DNA of 64,000 nucleotides, from NCBI RefSeq assembly GCF_042646165.1, contig NZ_JBHRTC010000013.1. One strand, given 5' to 3'. Source of the stretch: Microbaculum marinum (lineage in GTDB: Bacteria > Pseudomonadota > Alphaproteobacteria > Rhizobiales > Tepidamorphaceae). A program made the translations under genes and the position numbers. Of the stretch, positions 46,874-55,663 are shown one piece after another; the first letter of the stretch is position 1; the number at the start of each line of letters is the position of its first letter. The notes beneath the pieces were generated by a model. It was not told the DNA's origin. It saw nothing but the letters and a program-made list of their open reading frames with translations, and made no database searches.

Positions 46874-47437
46874 ATGCGTATCTCGGCGAATTGCAGCGTG
46901 CTTGGCCTGATTTCGGGTGCCCTGGCGGCGGGTATCTGCGCATTTGCGGCCTGCAGCGTGCCGGCGCGCGCAGTGGCCGAAGAACTCGTCCTCCGCGGTA
47001 CGCTCTACGAGGCCGGGGATTTCCGGGTCGGCGAGCGAATCCCCAATTGCGGGCGGGCCCGCACGATCCTGACGGCGGATCTCGGCGACTACGGCGCCTC
47101 GATCGGCGCCTTCATCATTCTCAATCCGCAGAAGCTCGACCGTCTCTCGGCGGCGACCCGGCTGTTCGTCTACAGCCACGAGTGTGCCCATCAGCTCTAT
47201 GGACCGGGCGAAGAACGGGCCGACTGCTACGCTGCGAAGCGCGGCAAGGCCGAGGGGTGGCTGCAGCCCTCCGATATCGATGCGGTGTGCCGGATCTTCC
47301 CGCACAAGAGCCGCAGTGCGGAACATCCCGACCGGGCCGCGCGCTGCGCGGCGATTCAGGCGTGCTACGCCTCCGCCACCCGTCCGACCTCGGCGCCATC
47401 GCCCGTTGCCACGCGGGACGGCCAGACGTACCGGTAA
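46874..47437 (+). CDS. Secreted zincin-like protein with HExxH motif
   Basis: The 187-residue precursor has a hydrophobic N-terminal signal (about 1-36). Residues 102-106 read HECAH, a zinc-binding HExxH motif, and EERAD (113-117) follows, a plausible third ligand as in small metallopeptidases. Eight or so cysteines may form disulfides. I do not recognise a named family. A longer frame from 46805 is open, but the ATG at 46874 starts the signal. It is monocistronic between katG and leuD. Confidence 0.75.
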   Translation: MRISANCSVLGLISGALAAGICAFAACSVPARAVAEELVLRGTLYEAGDFRVGERIPNCGRARTILTADLGDYGASIGAFIILNPQKLDRLSAATRLFVYSHECAHQLYGPGEERADCYAAKRGKAEGWLQPSDIDAVCRIFPHKSRSAEHPDRAARCAAIQACYASATRPTSAPSPVATRDGQTYR

Positions 47438-47554
47438 AGTCGGCGCGATCGCCTGTCGGAAGTCCGGCCATGCAACGAGGGACTTGATTCCCGTCCCGCC
47501 GCGCCCCAAAACAGGGATCACACAGCCCCGATCAATCCGAAGAGACCGTTCCCG

Positions 47555-48160
47555 ATGGAAAAGTTCACCACGCTCACCGGCGTCGCCGCGCCCCTGCCTC
47601 TGGTCAATGTCGACACCGACATGATCATCCCGAAGCAGTACCTCAAGACGATCGCCCGGGACGGTCTGAGCAAGGGCCTGTTCGCCGAGCGGCGCTTTAA
47701 CGAGGACGGCAGCGAGGATCCGGACTTCGTGCTCAACAAGCCGGCCTATCGCAACGCCAAGATCCTGATCGCCGGCGAGAATTTCGGCTGCGGTTCCTCG
47801 CGCGAGCACGCACCGTGGGCACTGATGGATTTCGGCATCCGCTGCGTCATCGCGCCGTCCTTCGGCGACATCTTCTTCAACAACTCCTTCAAGAACGGCA
47901 TGCTGCTGATCAAGCTGCCGCAGGAAGAGATCGACAAGCTGCTCGACGACGCCAGCCGCGGCGCCAACGCAATGATCACCGTCGATCTGGAGAGCCAGAC
48001 GATCTCGGGTCCGGACGGCGGATCGATCACCTTCGAGGTCGACTCCTTCCGCAAGCACTGCCTTCTGAACGGCCTCGACGATGTCGGCCTGACGATGGAG
48101 AAGGAGGACCTGATTGCCGGCTTCGAAAAGCGGGAGGCCGAGCACCGGCCCTGGCTTTAG
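47555..48160 (+). CDS. leuD: 3-Isopropylmalate dehydratase small subunit
   Basis: The 201-residue swivel-domain subunit works with LeuC to isomerise 2- to 3-isopropylmalate in leucine synthesis. Signatures include VNVDTDMIIPKQYLKTI, GENFGCGSSREHAPWAL and APSFGDIFFNNSFKNG. Length is standard. leuC and leuB are not in the window, so leuD sits apart from its partners, as in many alphaproteobacteria. Confidence 0.95.
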   Translation: MEKFTTLTGVAAPLPLVNVDTDMIIPKQYLKTIARDGLSKGLFAERRFNEDGSEDPDFVLNKPAYRNAKILIAGENFGCGSSREHAPWALMDFGIRCVIAPSFGDIFFNNSFKNGMLLIKLPQEEIDKLLDDASRGANAMITVDLESQTISGPDGGSITFEVDSFRKHCLLNGLDDVGLTMEKEDLIAGFEKREAEHRPWL

Positions 48161-48233
48161 GAAACCGCGCCGCGCCGGCTTCCCGGGGCGGATGGCCGCA
48201 CGCACGTTCCGCCGCGACGTCGCGGGCTGAAGC

Positions 48234-49067
48234 GTGCCGGTGTCGGTGACGTCGCTCCTCTACGTTCTCGTCGGCGCGCTGGTTTCGTATGGCCTGGTCG
48301 TCGCGGCGATGCTGGTGCTGCAGCCGCGACTGCTGTTCCTGCCGAATGTGTCGACCCGTTCGATCGAGGCCGATCCCGGTGACATCGGGCTTGCCTTCGA
48401 ACCGGTTGCCATCCGTACGGCGGATGGCATCCTGCTGGACGGGTGGTATGTTCCGGCAGTGGCGCCGCGCGGGGTCCTGCTGTTCTTCCATGGCAATGCC
48501 GGCAACATTTCGCATCGTCTGGAGTCGGTGCGGATCTTCCACGAGCTGGACCTCGACGTCCTGCTGATCGACTATCGGGGCTACGGGCGAAGCGAGGGCA
48601 GCCCGTCCGAAGCCGGGCTTGGCAGGGATGCGGAAGCCGCCTGGCGATACCTCGTCGAGCACCGTGAGACCGCGCCGGAAAAAATAGTCATTTTCGGCCG
48701 CTCTCTCGGCGCTTCGGTCGCTGCGAGGCTGGCCGCGGACAGGAAGCCCGCGGGCGTCATCCTCGAGAGCGGCTTCGTGTCGGTTCCCGATCTCGGCGCG
48801 AGGATGTATCCGTGGCTCCCGGTCCGCACCCTCAGCAGGTTAAAGTTTCCGACGATCGACCATGTAAGGTCGATACGCAGCCCGGTCATGATCGTGCACA
48901 GCCGTGGCGACGAGATCATTCCGTTCGCCGACGGCCAGGCGCTGTACGAGGCTGCGAGCGCGCCGAAGCGCTTTCTGGAGATCGAAGGCGGGCACAACGA
49001 CGGGTTCCTGGTCAGCGGCCGGCGTTATACCGACGGCCTCGCCGCCTTCCTGGCGGAGGTCCTGTAG
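48234..49067 (+). CDS. Membrane-anchored alpha/beta hydrolase (BEM46/ABHD13-like)
   Basis: The 277-residue protein has an N-terminal membrane helix (LLYVLVGALVSYGLVVAAMLVL) and a hydrolase domain with FHGNAGN, nucleophile GRSLGAS (Ser), acid HSRGDEIIP (Asp) and GGHNDGF (His). BEM46-like serine hydrolases face the periplasm or cytoplasm; the substrate is unknown. The start is GTG at 48234. It is separate from leuD by 73 bases. Confidence 0.85.
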   Translation: MPVSVTSLLYVLVGALVSYGLVVAAMLVLQPRLLFLPNVSTRSIEADPGDIGLAFEPVAIRTADGILLDGWYVPAVAPRGVLLFFHGNAGNISHRLESVRIFHELDLDVLLIDYRGYGRSEGSPSEAGLGRDAEAAWRYLVEHRETAPEKIVIFGRSLGASVAARLAADRKPAGVILESGFVSVPDLGARMYPWLPVRTLSRLKFPTIDHVRSIRSPVMIVHSRGDEIIPFADGQALYEAASAPKRFLEIEGGHNDGFLVSGRRYTDGLAAFLAEVL

Positions 49068-49178
49068 CCGCGGGCGTTCGCCGGGTAATTGGCGTGCCAC
49101 AGTCCGACCTCATTGTCTCCGCCAATTGGTGCGGCATCTTAGGTGGAATCCGAAACGGGGCCGGCAAGGACGGGAATC

Positions 49179-50525
49179 ATGCTGCGCAAGGCCGTAACCA
49201 GTCTCGACGTCACGACCAAGGTCACGCTCGGCGTGCTGGCGCTGGCGAGTGGCGTCTACACCTATCTCGGAGTGCGCGAGCTGCTGGACGGGTCGGCGAC
49301 GCTCGTGTTCTTTGCCGCGATCATCTACTCGGCCGCGGTGTCGATCGGAATCTACGCGTTCTGGTCGTACCTGATGCGGTTCATGCCGCACGTCCGCGAC
49401 GCGGTCAGCCGCGGCCTGCTGGTGCTCGCGATGATCCTCGGATCGGCGATGATCATCGCCATGTCGTCGTGGCTAAACGCTGCCGCGCTTGCGGGCTCCG
49501 CCGCGCTGGAGCAGCACCTCGCCAACAAGCTTGAGAGCTTCGCCACCGATTTGGACCGCGCGCACAACAATGCGCTCGCCGCCCAGAGCCTGCTTCCCGA
49601 CATCCAGATGGCCTCGCTGCGCTTCGCACAGCTCGCGGAGGACGAGCAGCGGCAGGGGTCGCTGACCGGGACGTCGGGGTCCGGCACGGTGGTGCAGCTC
49701 CTGACCCAGATGTCGCGCCAGGTCGACGGGCTGGCCGCGGAGATCGAACAGTCCGCCGGGCAGGTGGCCGAACTGTACGACGAGGGCAGCGCGCACATCG
49801 CCAGGATGCGCGAACTCGTCTCGGCGCGCGGCCCGATAAATCCGCGCAGCGATGCCTTCGCCGCCGAATCGATGGCGCTGATGGGCGTCATCGCCTCTCT
49901 GCAGCAGACCTCGGTCGCCCCGGCGGTGAAGCGGGCGGCCGAAGACCTGGCAGGCGGTTTCATCGCGCCGATCGCGGACGGCGGAACAGGCGACCTGGCC
50001 GCCCGGCAGACGGCGATCGTCGGCAATGTCGAGGAGGCGGTCGCCGCCCAGTCGCGGGTGCTTGCCGCCGCCGCCGAGCAGATCCTCGCCGCCGAACCGG
50101 TCCGGCCGGAGCGGTTCGAGCCGCTGTCGACGGCCGAGGCGGTGTTGCGCTACGCCCCGGATTTCCTGCCGAGCTGGGCCGGTGCGATCTCGATCGACCT
50201 GATGCCCGCCGTGCTCATCCTGATCCTCTGCGTCGTTCATGCCGGCATCCGCCGCGAGGACGAACCGGTCGCGGACGCCACGACCATGTCGGCCGCCGAC
50301 CTGCTGACGGCGGTGCGCATCCTGCGCGAGGTCGACGGCGAAACGCGCCTGGTGCGGGGAGGTCCCGACCTGCTGCCGACCGCCCCCGCGACGGCCCGCG
50401 AGGTCGACGCCACGTCCGACGAGTCGGTGTCCGAAAACGCGCCAGACGTCACGTCAACGCCGCCGGACGCCAAGTCCGGGGTCGTGACGCCGCTGGCGTC
50501 CGGACGGTCGGCGAAGAAGGAATGA
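49179..50525 (+). CDS. Uncharacterised four-helix membrane protein with long external coiled coil
   Basis: The 448-residue protein has helices at about 16-32, 41-64 and 79-98, then about 240 polar helical residues rich in Ala, Gln and Glu, a fourth helix (AISIDLMPAVLILILCVVHAGI), and a charged, disordered C-terminal tail. The layout resembles a sensor with a large extracytoplasmic domain, but no kinase, HAMP or MCP signalling domain is present. AAGGA supports the ATG at 49179; the GTG at 49143 is an alternative. Its stop overlaps the next gene (ATGA). I do not recognise a family. Confidence 0.75.
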   Translation: MLRKAVTSLDVTTKVTLGVLALASGVYTYLGVRELLDGSATLVFFAAIIYSAAVSIGIYAFWSYLMRFMPHVRDAVSRGLLVLAMILGSAMIIAMSSWLNAAALAGSAALEQHLANKLESFATDLDRAHNNALAAQSLLPDIQMASLRFAQLAEDEQRQGSLTGTSGSGTVVQLLTQMSRQVDGLAAEIEQSAGQVAELYDEGSAHIARMRELVSARGPINPRSDAFAAESMALMGVIASLQQTSVAPAVKRAAEDLAGGFIAPIADGGTGDLAARQTAIVGNVEEAVAAQSRVLAAAAEQILAAEPVRPERFEPLSTAEAVLRYAPDFLPSWAGAISIDLMPAVLILILCVVHAGIRREDEPVADATTMSAADLLTAVRILREVDGETRLVRGGPDLLPTAPATAREVDATSDESVSENAPDVTSTPPDAKSGVVTPLASGRSAKKE

Positions 50526-51322
50526 GCCTCGCCGGTCATCACGGCGACCGCCCTGGCCAGGGCCGGTTCCGGCGCTGGCTGAGGGATCGGCCCGACGAGA
50601 CGATCCTGAAATGGGCGTTCCGCGGGCTGCTGGTGGCGACCGTCGTGGTGCTGGCGACCGACCTGAGCGAGATGCGCGAGCAGGCCGACGAGTTCGTCGA
50701 TCCCGCCGTTCCGGGAGTTGCGCCGGAGATCGAGCCCTACCTGCCGTCCATCCGCGAGGGCGTGCCGGCCCGGCCTGGCGACACCGCGCCCGGCGCATTG
50801 CGCGAAGCCGCCCGTTTCGAACTGGTTGCCGACGGCCGGCTGCTGCTCGAGGGCGGCATCGATACGGGGGCTGCGACGCGATTCGCCGAGGAGATCGAGA
50901 AACGCGGCAGCTACGTGAAGACGGTCGTCCTCAACTCCCCGGGCGGCTCGGTCGGCGACGCCCTGGAGATCGCCCGGATGATCCGCGACGGCGGCTACGA
51001 CACGGCGGTGGAGGCGGGCGGCTACTGCGCCTCGTCGTGCCCGCTGCTGCTGGCCGGCGGCAACGAGCGCGTCGTCGCCGAGGATGCCTCGGTCGGCGTG
51101 CACCGGGTCTATTCGGCCGGCGAGGCGGCGGTGTCGGCGGCGGTCGGGATGGACAACGCCCAGCGCGTCTCCGCCGAATGCCAGCGCTTCCTGCTCGACA
51201 TGGGCGTCGATCCGCGCGTCTGGATCCACGCCATGGAGACGCCGAAGGACGAGCTGTTCTACTTCACCCCCGACGAACTCCTGGAGCTCAGGCTCGCCAC
51301 CGGCATCGCGCCGTCCGGCTGA
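50522..51322 (+). CDS. Membrane-anchored ClpP-fold (COG3904-like) protein
   Basis: The 266-residue protein has one N-terminal membrane helix (about 30-46) and a ClpP/crotonase-like periplasmic domain: VVLNSPGGSVGDALEIARMIR, GGYCASSCPLLLAGG, VGVHRVY. The CASSC segment holds the nucleophile region found in COG3904 predicted periplasmic proteins; whether it is a protease is not established. It overlaps the preceding membrane-protein gene by four bases, so the two are probably partners. Confidence 0.82.
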   Translation: MSLAGHHGDRPGQGRFRRWLRDRPDETILKWAFRGLLVATVVVLATDLSEMREQADEFVDPAVPGVAPEIEPYLPSIREGVPARPGDTAPGALREAARFELVADGRLLLEGGIDTGAATRFAEEIEKRGSYVKTVVLNSPGGSVGDALEIARMIRDGGYDTAVEAGGYCASSCPLLLAGGNERVVAEDASVGVHRVYSAGEAAVSAAVGMDNAQRVSAECQRFLLDMGVDPRVWIHAMETPKDELFYFTPDELLELRLATGIAPSG

Positions 51323-51453
51323 TCCTGCAGCCGTTCCGATGGCGTTTGCCACTTTGACGGCCTCCCCCGAACGTATAGCGTGCGCACCGGACCATCCTGC
51401 CGGGAGCGACCGCCCTGTTCGACTTCTCCTCAATCCTCACGGCCGCCCAGTCG

Positions 51454-52896
51454 GTGACGCTGACCACCATCCTGCACGTCACGCTGGTGCTGGCGATCAC
51501 GGTGCGGGTGATCATGAAGCGCCCGCCGACGGGGGTGGCGCTGTCCTGGCTGTTCCTGGTGATGGCCGTGCCGTTCGGCGGCGCGGCGGCCTACCTGCTG
51601 ATCGGCGAGCGCCGCATCGGCGGCAAGCGGGCGAGGGGCCTCGGCCATCTGCGCGCCCGCTACCGCCACCTGAGCGAGGAGGCCGTCCGGGAAGGGCTGG
51701 CGGAAGTCGACTGGACGGACCACCTGCCCGCCGCCAGGGGTCTGGACAGGCTCGGCCGCCAGGTGGCCGGCACCGGCACGGTCGGCGGCTCCGACTTCAC
51801 GCTGCTGAGCGATCCTGGCGCGATTCTCCAGGCGATCGCCCGGGACGTCGACAACGCCACGACCAGCGTCTTCATGGAGTTCTACATCTGGAACGAGGGC
51901 GGCTATGCCGACGAGGTCCACGACGCCCTGATCCGGGCCGCCGGCCGCGGCGTCGCCTGCCGGGTGCTGATCGACGACCTGGGCTGGCGTCCGTGGTGGC
52001 GCAGCGAGCAGCCGCGGCTGCTGCGCGAGGCCGGCGTCGAGGTGGTTCCGGCCCTGCCGGTCGGACTGTTCCGCACCCTGTTCGGCCGGGCCGATCTCAG
52101 GCTCCATCGCAAGATCGTCGTGATCGACGGCGAGATCGGCTGGACCGGCAGCATGAACATGGTCGATCCGCGGTTCTTCAAGCAGGATGCCGGCGTCGGC
52201 GAATGGACCGACGCCATGGCCCGCATCGAAGGTCCGGCGGTGCCGATCCTTGCCGCAACCGTGGTCGGCGACTGGGTGCTCGAGACCGGGGATTCGATCC
52301 GCGACATCGTCGAAAGCACGGGCCTCAAGCTGACCCGCCCGCGCGGCAATACGCACATCCAGGTGGTCGCCTCCGGCCCCGGCGAGACCGAGGACGGCCT
52401 GCTCCTGATGCTGCTGGCGCTGATCAACGCGGCGCGCGAGGAACTGATCCTGACGACGCCGTATTTCGTGCCCGACGAGTCGCTGCTGCGGGCCTTGCGC
52501 GGTGCGGCGGGACGCGGGGTCGACGTGACCCTGATCCTGCCGGAGAAGATCGATTCCTTCCTGTCGCGGCACGCCAGCCGCACCTATTACGACGAGCTTC
52601 TCGATATCGGGGTGAAGATCCAGCTCTTCCACGAGGGATTGCTGCACACCAAGTCGATCACCGTGGACGGCTGCCTGTCGATGTTCGGAACGGTCAATCT
52701 GGACATGCGCAGCCTCTGGCTGAACTACGAGGTGTCGATGTTCGTCTATTGCCGCGAGTTCGCCACCGCGCTGCGCGACCTGCAGGCGCGCTATATCGCC
52801 GCCTCCAACCAGTTGGACCCGGATGCCTGGCGCGCCAGGCCGTATTATCAGCGCCTCATCGACAACACCGTCAGGCTCGTCAGCCCGCTGTTGTGA
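51454..52896 (+). CDS. cls: Cardiolipin synthase
   Basis: The 480-residue membrane enzyme condenses phosphatidylglycerol to cardiolipin. Two N-terminal helices (MTLTTILHVTLVLAI and GVALSWLFLVMAVPFGG) precede two PLD domains with HKD motifs LHRKIVVIDG and LHTKSITVDG. The listed start is GTG at 51454; an in-frame CTG at 51415, with GGGAG upstream, would add 13 residues (LFDFSSILTAAQS) and may be the real start. Confidence 0.93.
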   Translation: MTLTTILHVTLVLAITVRVIMKRPPTGVALSWLFLVMAVPFGGAAAYLLIGERRIGGKRARGLGHLRARYRHLSEEAVREGLAEVDWTDHLPAARGLDRLGRQVAGTGTVGGSDFTLLSDPGAILQAIARDVDNATTSVFMEFYIWNEGGYADEVHDALIRAAGRGVACRVLIDDLGWRPWWRSEQPRLLREAGVEVVPALPVGLFRTLFGRADLRLHRKIVVIDGEIGWTGSMNMVDPRFFKQDAGVGEWTDAMARIEGPAVPILAATVVGDWVLETGDSIRDIVESTGLKLTRPRGNTHIQVVASGPGETEDGLLLMLLALINAAREELILTTPYFVPDESLLRALRGAAGRGVDVTLILPEKIDSFLSRHASRTYYDELLDIGVKIQLFHEGLLHTKSITVDGCLSMFGTVNLDMRSLWLNYEVSMFVYCREFATALRDLQARYIAASNQLDPDAWRARPYYQRLIDNTVRLVSPLL

Positions 52897-52950
52897 GGGG
52901 CCGGCAGGCCGCGACCTGCCAGTATGGCATCCAACCGAACGGAGGCAGAA

Positions 52951-53463
52951 ATGGACGGCGAAGCACTGCGCGCCATGCAGGCGCCAATCAAGGACCGCTA
53001 CAGGGAAACCCCCGGGGCGGCCGTGATCACCCTGAAGGCGGAAGGCAGGGTCGACGACCAGGCGATCGCCTGCAAGGTCGATACCGGCAAGGCGCTGGTG
53101 ACGGCGGGATTGCATCCGGCAACCGGCGGCAGCGGTCTGGAGGCGTGTTCAGGCGATATGCTGCTCGAGGCTCTCGTCGCTTGCGCCGGGGTGACCCTGA
53201 AGGCGGTCGCGACCGCTATCGGGGTCGAGATGCGCAATGCGACGGTCCGCGCGGAGGGAGACCTCGATTTCCGTGGCACGCTGGGCGTCGCCAGGGACGC
53301 CCCCGTGGGCTTTCGGGACATCCGCCTGACGTTCGACGTCGATACGGATGTACCCCGCGAGAAGCTCGACCAGCTTCTCAAGCTGACGGAGCGCTATTGC
53401 GTCGTGTTCCAGACGCTCAACAACCGGCCGGAACTGTCGGCGCGGATCAACTCGGCGTCGTGA
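52951..53463 (+). CDS. OsmC-family protein
   Basis: The 170-residue protein has the OsmC fold, with GGSGLEACSGDMLLEALVACAGVTL carrying one redox Cys and ERYCVVFQTL carrying the other. OsmC/Ohr proteins reduce organic hydroperoxides; this divergent member has both cysteines, but its substrate is unproven. GGAGG at 52941-52945 supports the ATG at 52951 rather than the in-frame ATG at 52924. Confidence 0.9.
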   Translation: MDGEALRAMQAPIKDRYRETPGAAVITLKAEGRVDDQAIACKVDTGKALVTAGLHPATGGSGLEACSGDMLLEALVACAGVTLKAVATAIGVEMRNATVRAEGDLDFRGTLGVARDAPVGFRDIRLTFDVDTDVPREKLDQLLKLTERYCVVFQTLNNRPELSARINSAS

Positions 53464-53525
53464 TCGACGGAACGATTGCGGCGGCGGTCACGGCGCGTTA
53501 GAGACCGCGATCCGGAGGATCCGCC

Positions 53526-54158
53526 ATGCCGCTCGAATTCTGGCTTCTGTTCGCGCCCGCCTGCTTTGCGATCAACATCTATCCCGGCCCCAACAACATC
53601 CTGGCGTTGGGCAACGGGGCACGGTTCGGCTTCGGCCATGCATTCCGAGCGGCGCTGGGCCGTTTGCCCGCCTTTGCGGTCATGATCGGCCTCGTGGCGG
53701 TCGGTCTCGGCGTCGTGCTGTCTGCCTCGGAGACATTCTTCACGGCGCTCAAATGGATCGGCGCGGCCTATCTCGTCTGGCTCGGCGTAAAGATGCTGCG
53801 GGCGCCGGTCGACATGTCGGCCCTGACTGCGATCGGCCGGAGGGAGCCGGTTTCGAGACTGGCCGGCCGCGAATTCTTCGTCGCCGCAACCAATCCCAAG
53901 GCCATCGTGACGTTCACCGCCTTCTTTCCGCAGTTTCTGGTGCCGGGCGGCGACTACGTCTGGCAGATCTCGCTGATGGGCGCGGCCTTCATCGTGTTCG
54001 AGGCAATCGCCATCGCGCTGTACGCCTATGGCGGCTCGCGGGTCGGCGCGCTGGCAGGCACGGCGAACCGGATGCGCTGGGTGAACCGGATATCCGGTGG
54101 TGCGCTTGTGGCCGCCGGCGTAGTTCTCGCGCTGGCGCGGCGCCCGCAGCCCGTATAG
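53526..54158 (+). CDS. LysE-family amino-acid exporter
   Basis: The 210-residue membrane protein has about six helices and the LysE/RhtB features YPGPNNILALGNGARFG, LKWIGAAYLVWLGVKMLR and NPKAIVTFTAFFPQF. It should export an amino acid or a derivative. GGAGGAT lies just before the ATG. The N-terminal PGPN motif is intact. Substrate unknown. Confidence 0.92.
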   Translation: MPLEFWLLFAPACFAINIYPGPNNILALGNGARFGFGHAFRAALGRLPAFAVMIGLVAVGLGVVLSASETFFTALKWIGAAYLVWLGVKMLRAPVDMSALTAIGRREPVSRLAGREFFVAATNPKAIVTFTAFFPQFLVPGGDYVWQISLMGAAFIVFEAIAIALYAYGGSRVGALAGTANRMRWVNRISGGALVAAGVVLALARRPQPV

Positions 54159-54244
54159 GAGTGTTCCTGCTTCGTTCTTGACGGGGTTCGGTGGACGGGG
54201 TCTGATGGACGCTGTGATCGGGTCCCGGGAATCGGGCAGGTGAG

Positions 54245-54913
54245 ATGAGCAACGAACTGGCATCCGGACTGATGCGCCGCGAGGATGGCAGGGTGTCCTG
54301 CTGGTGGCCAGGCTCGGATGCCCTCTATGCCGACTACCACGACACCGAGTGGGGCCGTCCGGTTTCCGACGACCGCAAGCTGTTCGAGAAGCTCTGCCTG
54401 GAAGGCTTCCAGTCGGGTCTGTCGTGGATCACGATCCTCCGCAAGCGGGAGAACTTCCGCAACGCGTTCGCGAATTTCGACATCGATGAAGTGGCGGCCT
54501 TCGGGGACAATGACATCGAGCGGCTGCTTCAGGACGCCGGCATCGTTCGCCATCGCGGCAAGATCGTCTCGGTCATCAACAACGCCAGGCGGGCACTGGA
54601 ACTCAGGAAGGAGGCCGGGTCGATCGCGGCGTTCGTCTGGACGTTCGAGCCCGCCGCCGCAGATCGGCCCGCTCGAGTAAACCATGCCGCACTCAGGGAG
54701 ATGGCGAAGACGCCCCAATCGACGGCATTGTCGAAGGAACTGAAGAAGCGCGGCTGGAGTTTCGTGGGGCCGACGACGGTCTACTCCTTCATGCAGGCGA
54801 TGGGACTGGTCAACGATCATCTGGAAGGCTGCCATTGCCGGGCGGCGGTGGAGGCCGAGCGCACGGCGTTCGAGCGGCCGGGGCAAGGCGCGCAGTTGTC
54901 CTCAGCACCGTGA
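54245..54913 (+). CDS. tag: DNA-3-methyladenine glycosylase I
   Basis: The 222-residue base-excision enzyme starts with the Tag zinc and active-site region SCWWPGSDALYADYHDTEWGRPV and contains FEKLCLEGFQSGLSWITIL and the helix-hairpin region. The C-terminal HLEGCHCR supplies the remaining zinc ligands (His and Cys), as in E. coli Tag. It removes 3-methyladenine from alkylated DNA. Its own ribosome site AGGTGAG overlaps the ATG region. Confidence 0.95.
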   Translation: MSNELASGLMRREDGRVSCWWPGSDALYADYHDTEWGRPVSDDRKLFEKLCLEGFQSGLSWITILRKRENFRNAFANFDIDEVAAFGDNDIERLLQDAGIVRHRGKIVSVINNARRALELRKEAGSIAAFVWTFEPAAADRPARVNHAALREMAKTPQSTALSKELKKRGWSFVGPTTVYSFMQAMGLVNDHLEGCHCRAAVEAERTAFERPGQGAQLSSAP

Positions 54914-54941
54914 CATCGCCGGCGAAATCCGGCATCACGCG

Positions 54942-55652
54942 GTGATGCGCATCGACATTTCCGACATCGCCGCCGATTTCCCCGACTTCTGCGTCGCTGT
55001 CGTCGTCGCAGGCGGACTTTCGATCCCCGAGACCCGTCCCGCCTCGCTGCACGACCTGATCGGCGAGCGCGAGGCGGATGTCATGCGGCGCTGGGCGGGC
55101 ATGGAACTGTCGGCGATCCCGGGGATTGCTGCCTGGCGGCGTGCGTACCGGGCCTTCGGCATCAGGAAGACCAGCTACCGCTCATCGGTCGAGAGATTGG
55201 TTAAGAATGCGCTTGCGGGCCGTCCGTTGCCGCCGATCAACGGGTTCGTCGACTCCTACAACGCAGTGTCGCTGTCGCACGTCCTTCCGCTCGGCGCAGA
55301 CGACCTGGACAAGGTGGTCGGAGACGTGGCCTTCCGATATTCCCGTCCCGGGGATACCTTCCTCGACATGGCAAGCGGACAGGAGACGAACGACCCGCCG
55401 AAGCCGGGAGAGGTGGTGTATTCCGACGCGGCCAAGGTGCTGTGCCGGCGCTGGAACTGGCGCCAGGACCAGCGATCTCTGGTATCGCCCGGAACCCGGC
55501 GCGCGATAGTCACCGTCCAGGCGAACGGCTGGGGCGATCTCGACGCGGCGGTGACGGATCTGGTCCACTTGATCGAGGTTAGCTGCGGTGGCCGCGCCAC
55601 AGTCACCCGGGCTTCTGCGACACAGCCCTCCGTCGATCTCCGGATGCCCTGA
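54942..55652 (+). CDS. B3/4 domain protein
   Basis: The 236-residue soluble protein matches the B3/B4 domain of PheRS beta: SDI..DFCVAVVVAGGLSIPE, YRAFGIRKTSYRSSVERLV, PPINGFVDSYNAVSLSHVLPLGADD and a C-terminal DLVHLIEVSCGG segment. Free-standing B3/4 proteins may hydrolyse mischarged tRNA or bind a related ligand; this is not established. It starts GTG-ATG at 54942, and is 11 bases upstream of the crotonase gene. Confidence 0.88.
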   Translation: MMRIDISDIAADFPDFCVAVVVAGGLSIPETRPASLHDLIGEREADVMRRWAGMELSAIPGIAAWRRAYRAFGIRKTSYRSSVERLVKNALAGRPLPPINGFVDSYNAVSLSHVLPLGADDLDKVVGDVAFRYSRPGDTFLDMASGQETNDPPKPGEVVYSDAAKVLCRRWNWRQDQRSLVSPGTRRAIVTVQANGWGDLDAAVTDLVHLIEVSCGGRATVTRASATQPSVDLRMP

Positions 55653-55663
55653 AAGGCGATTGC

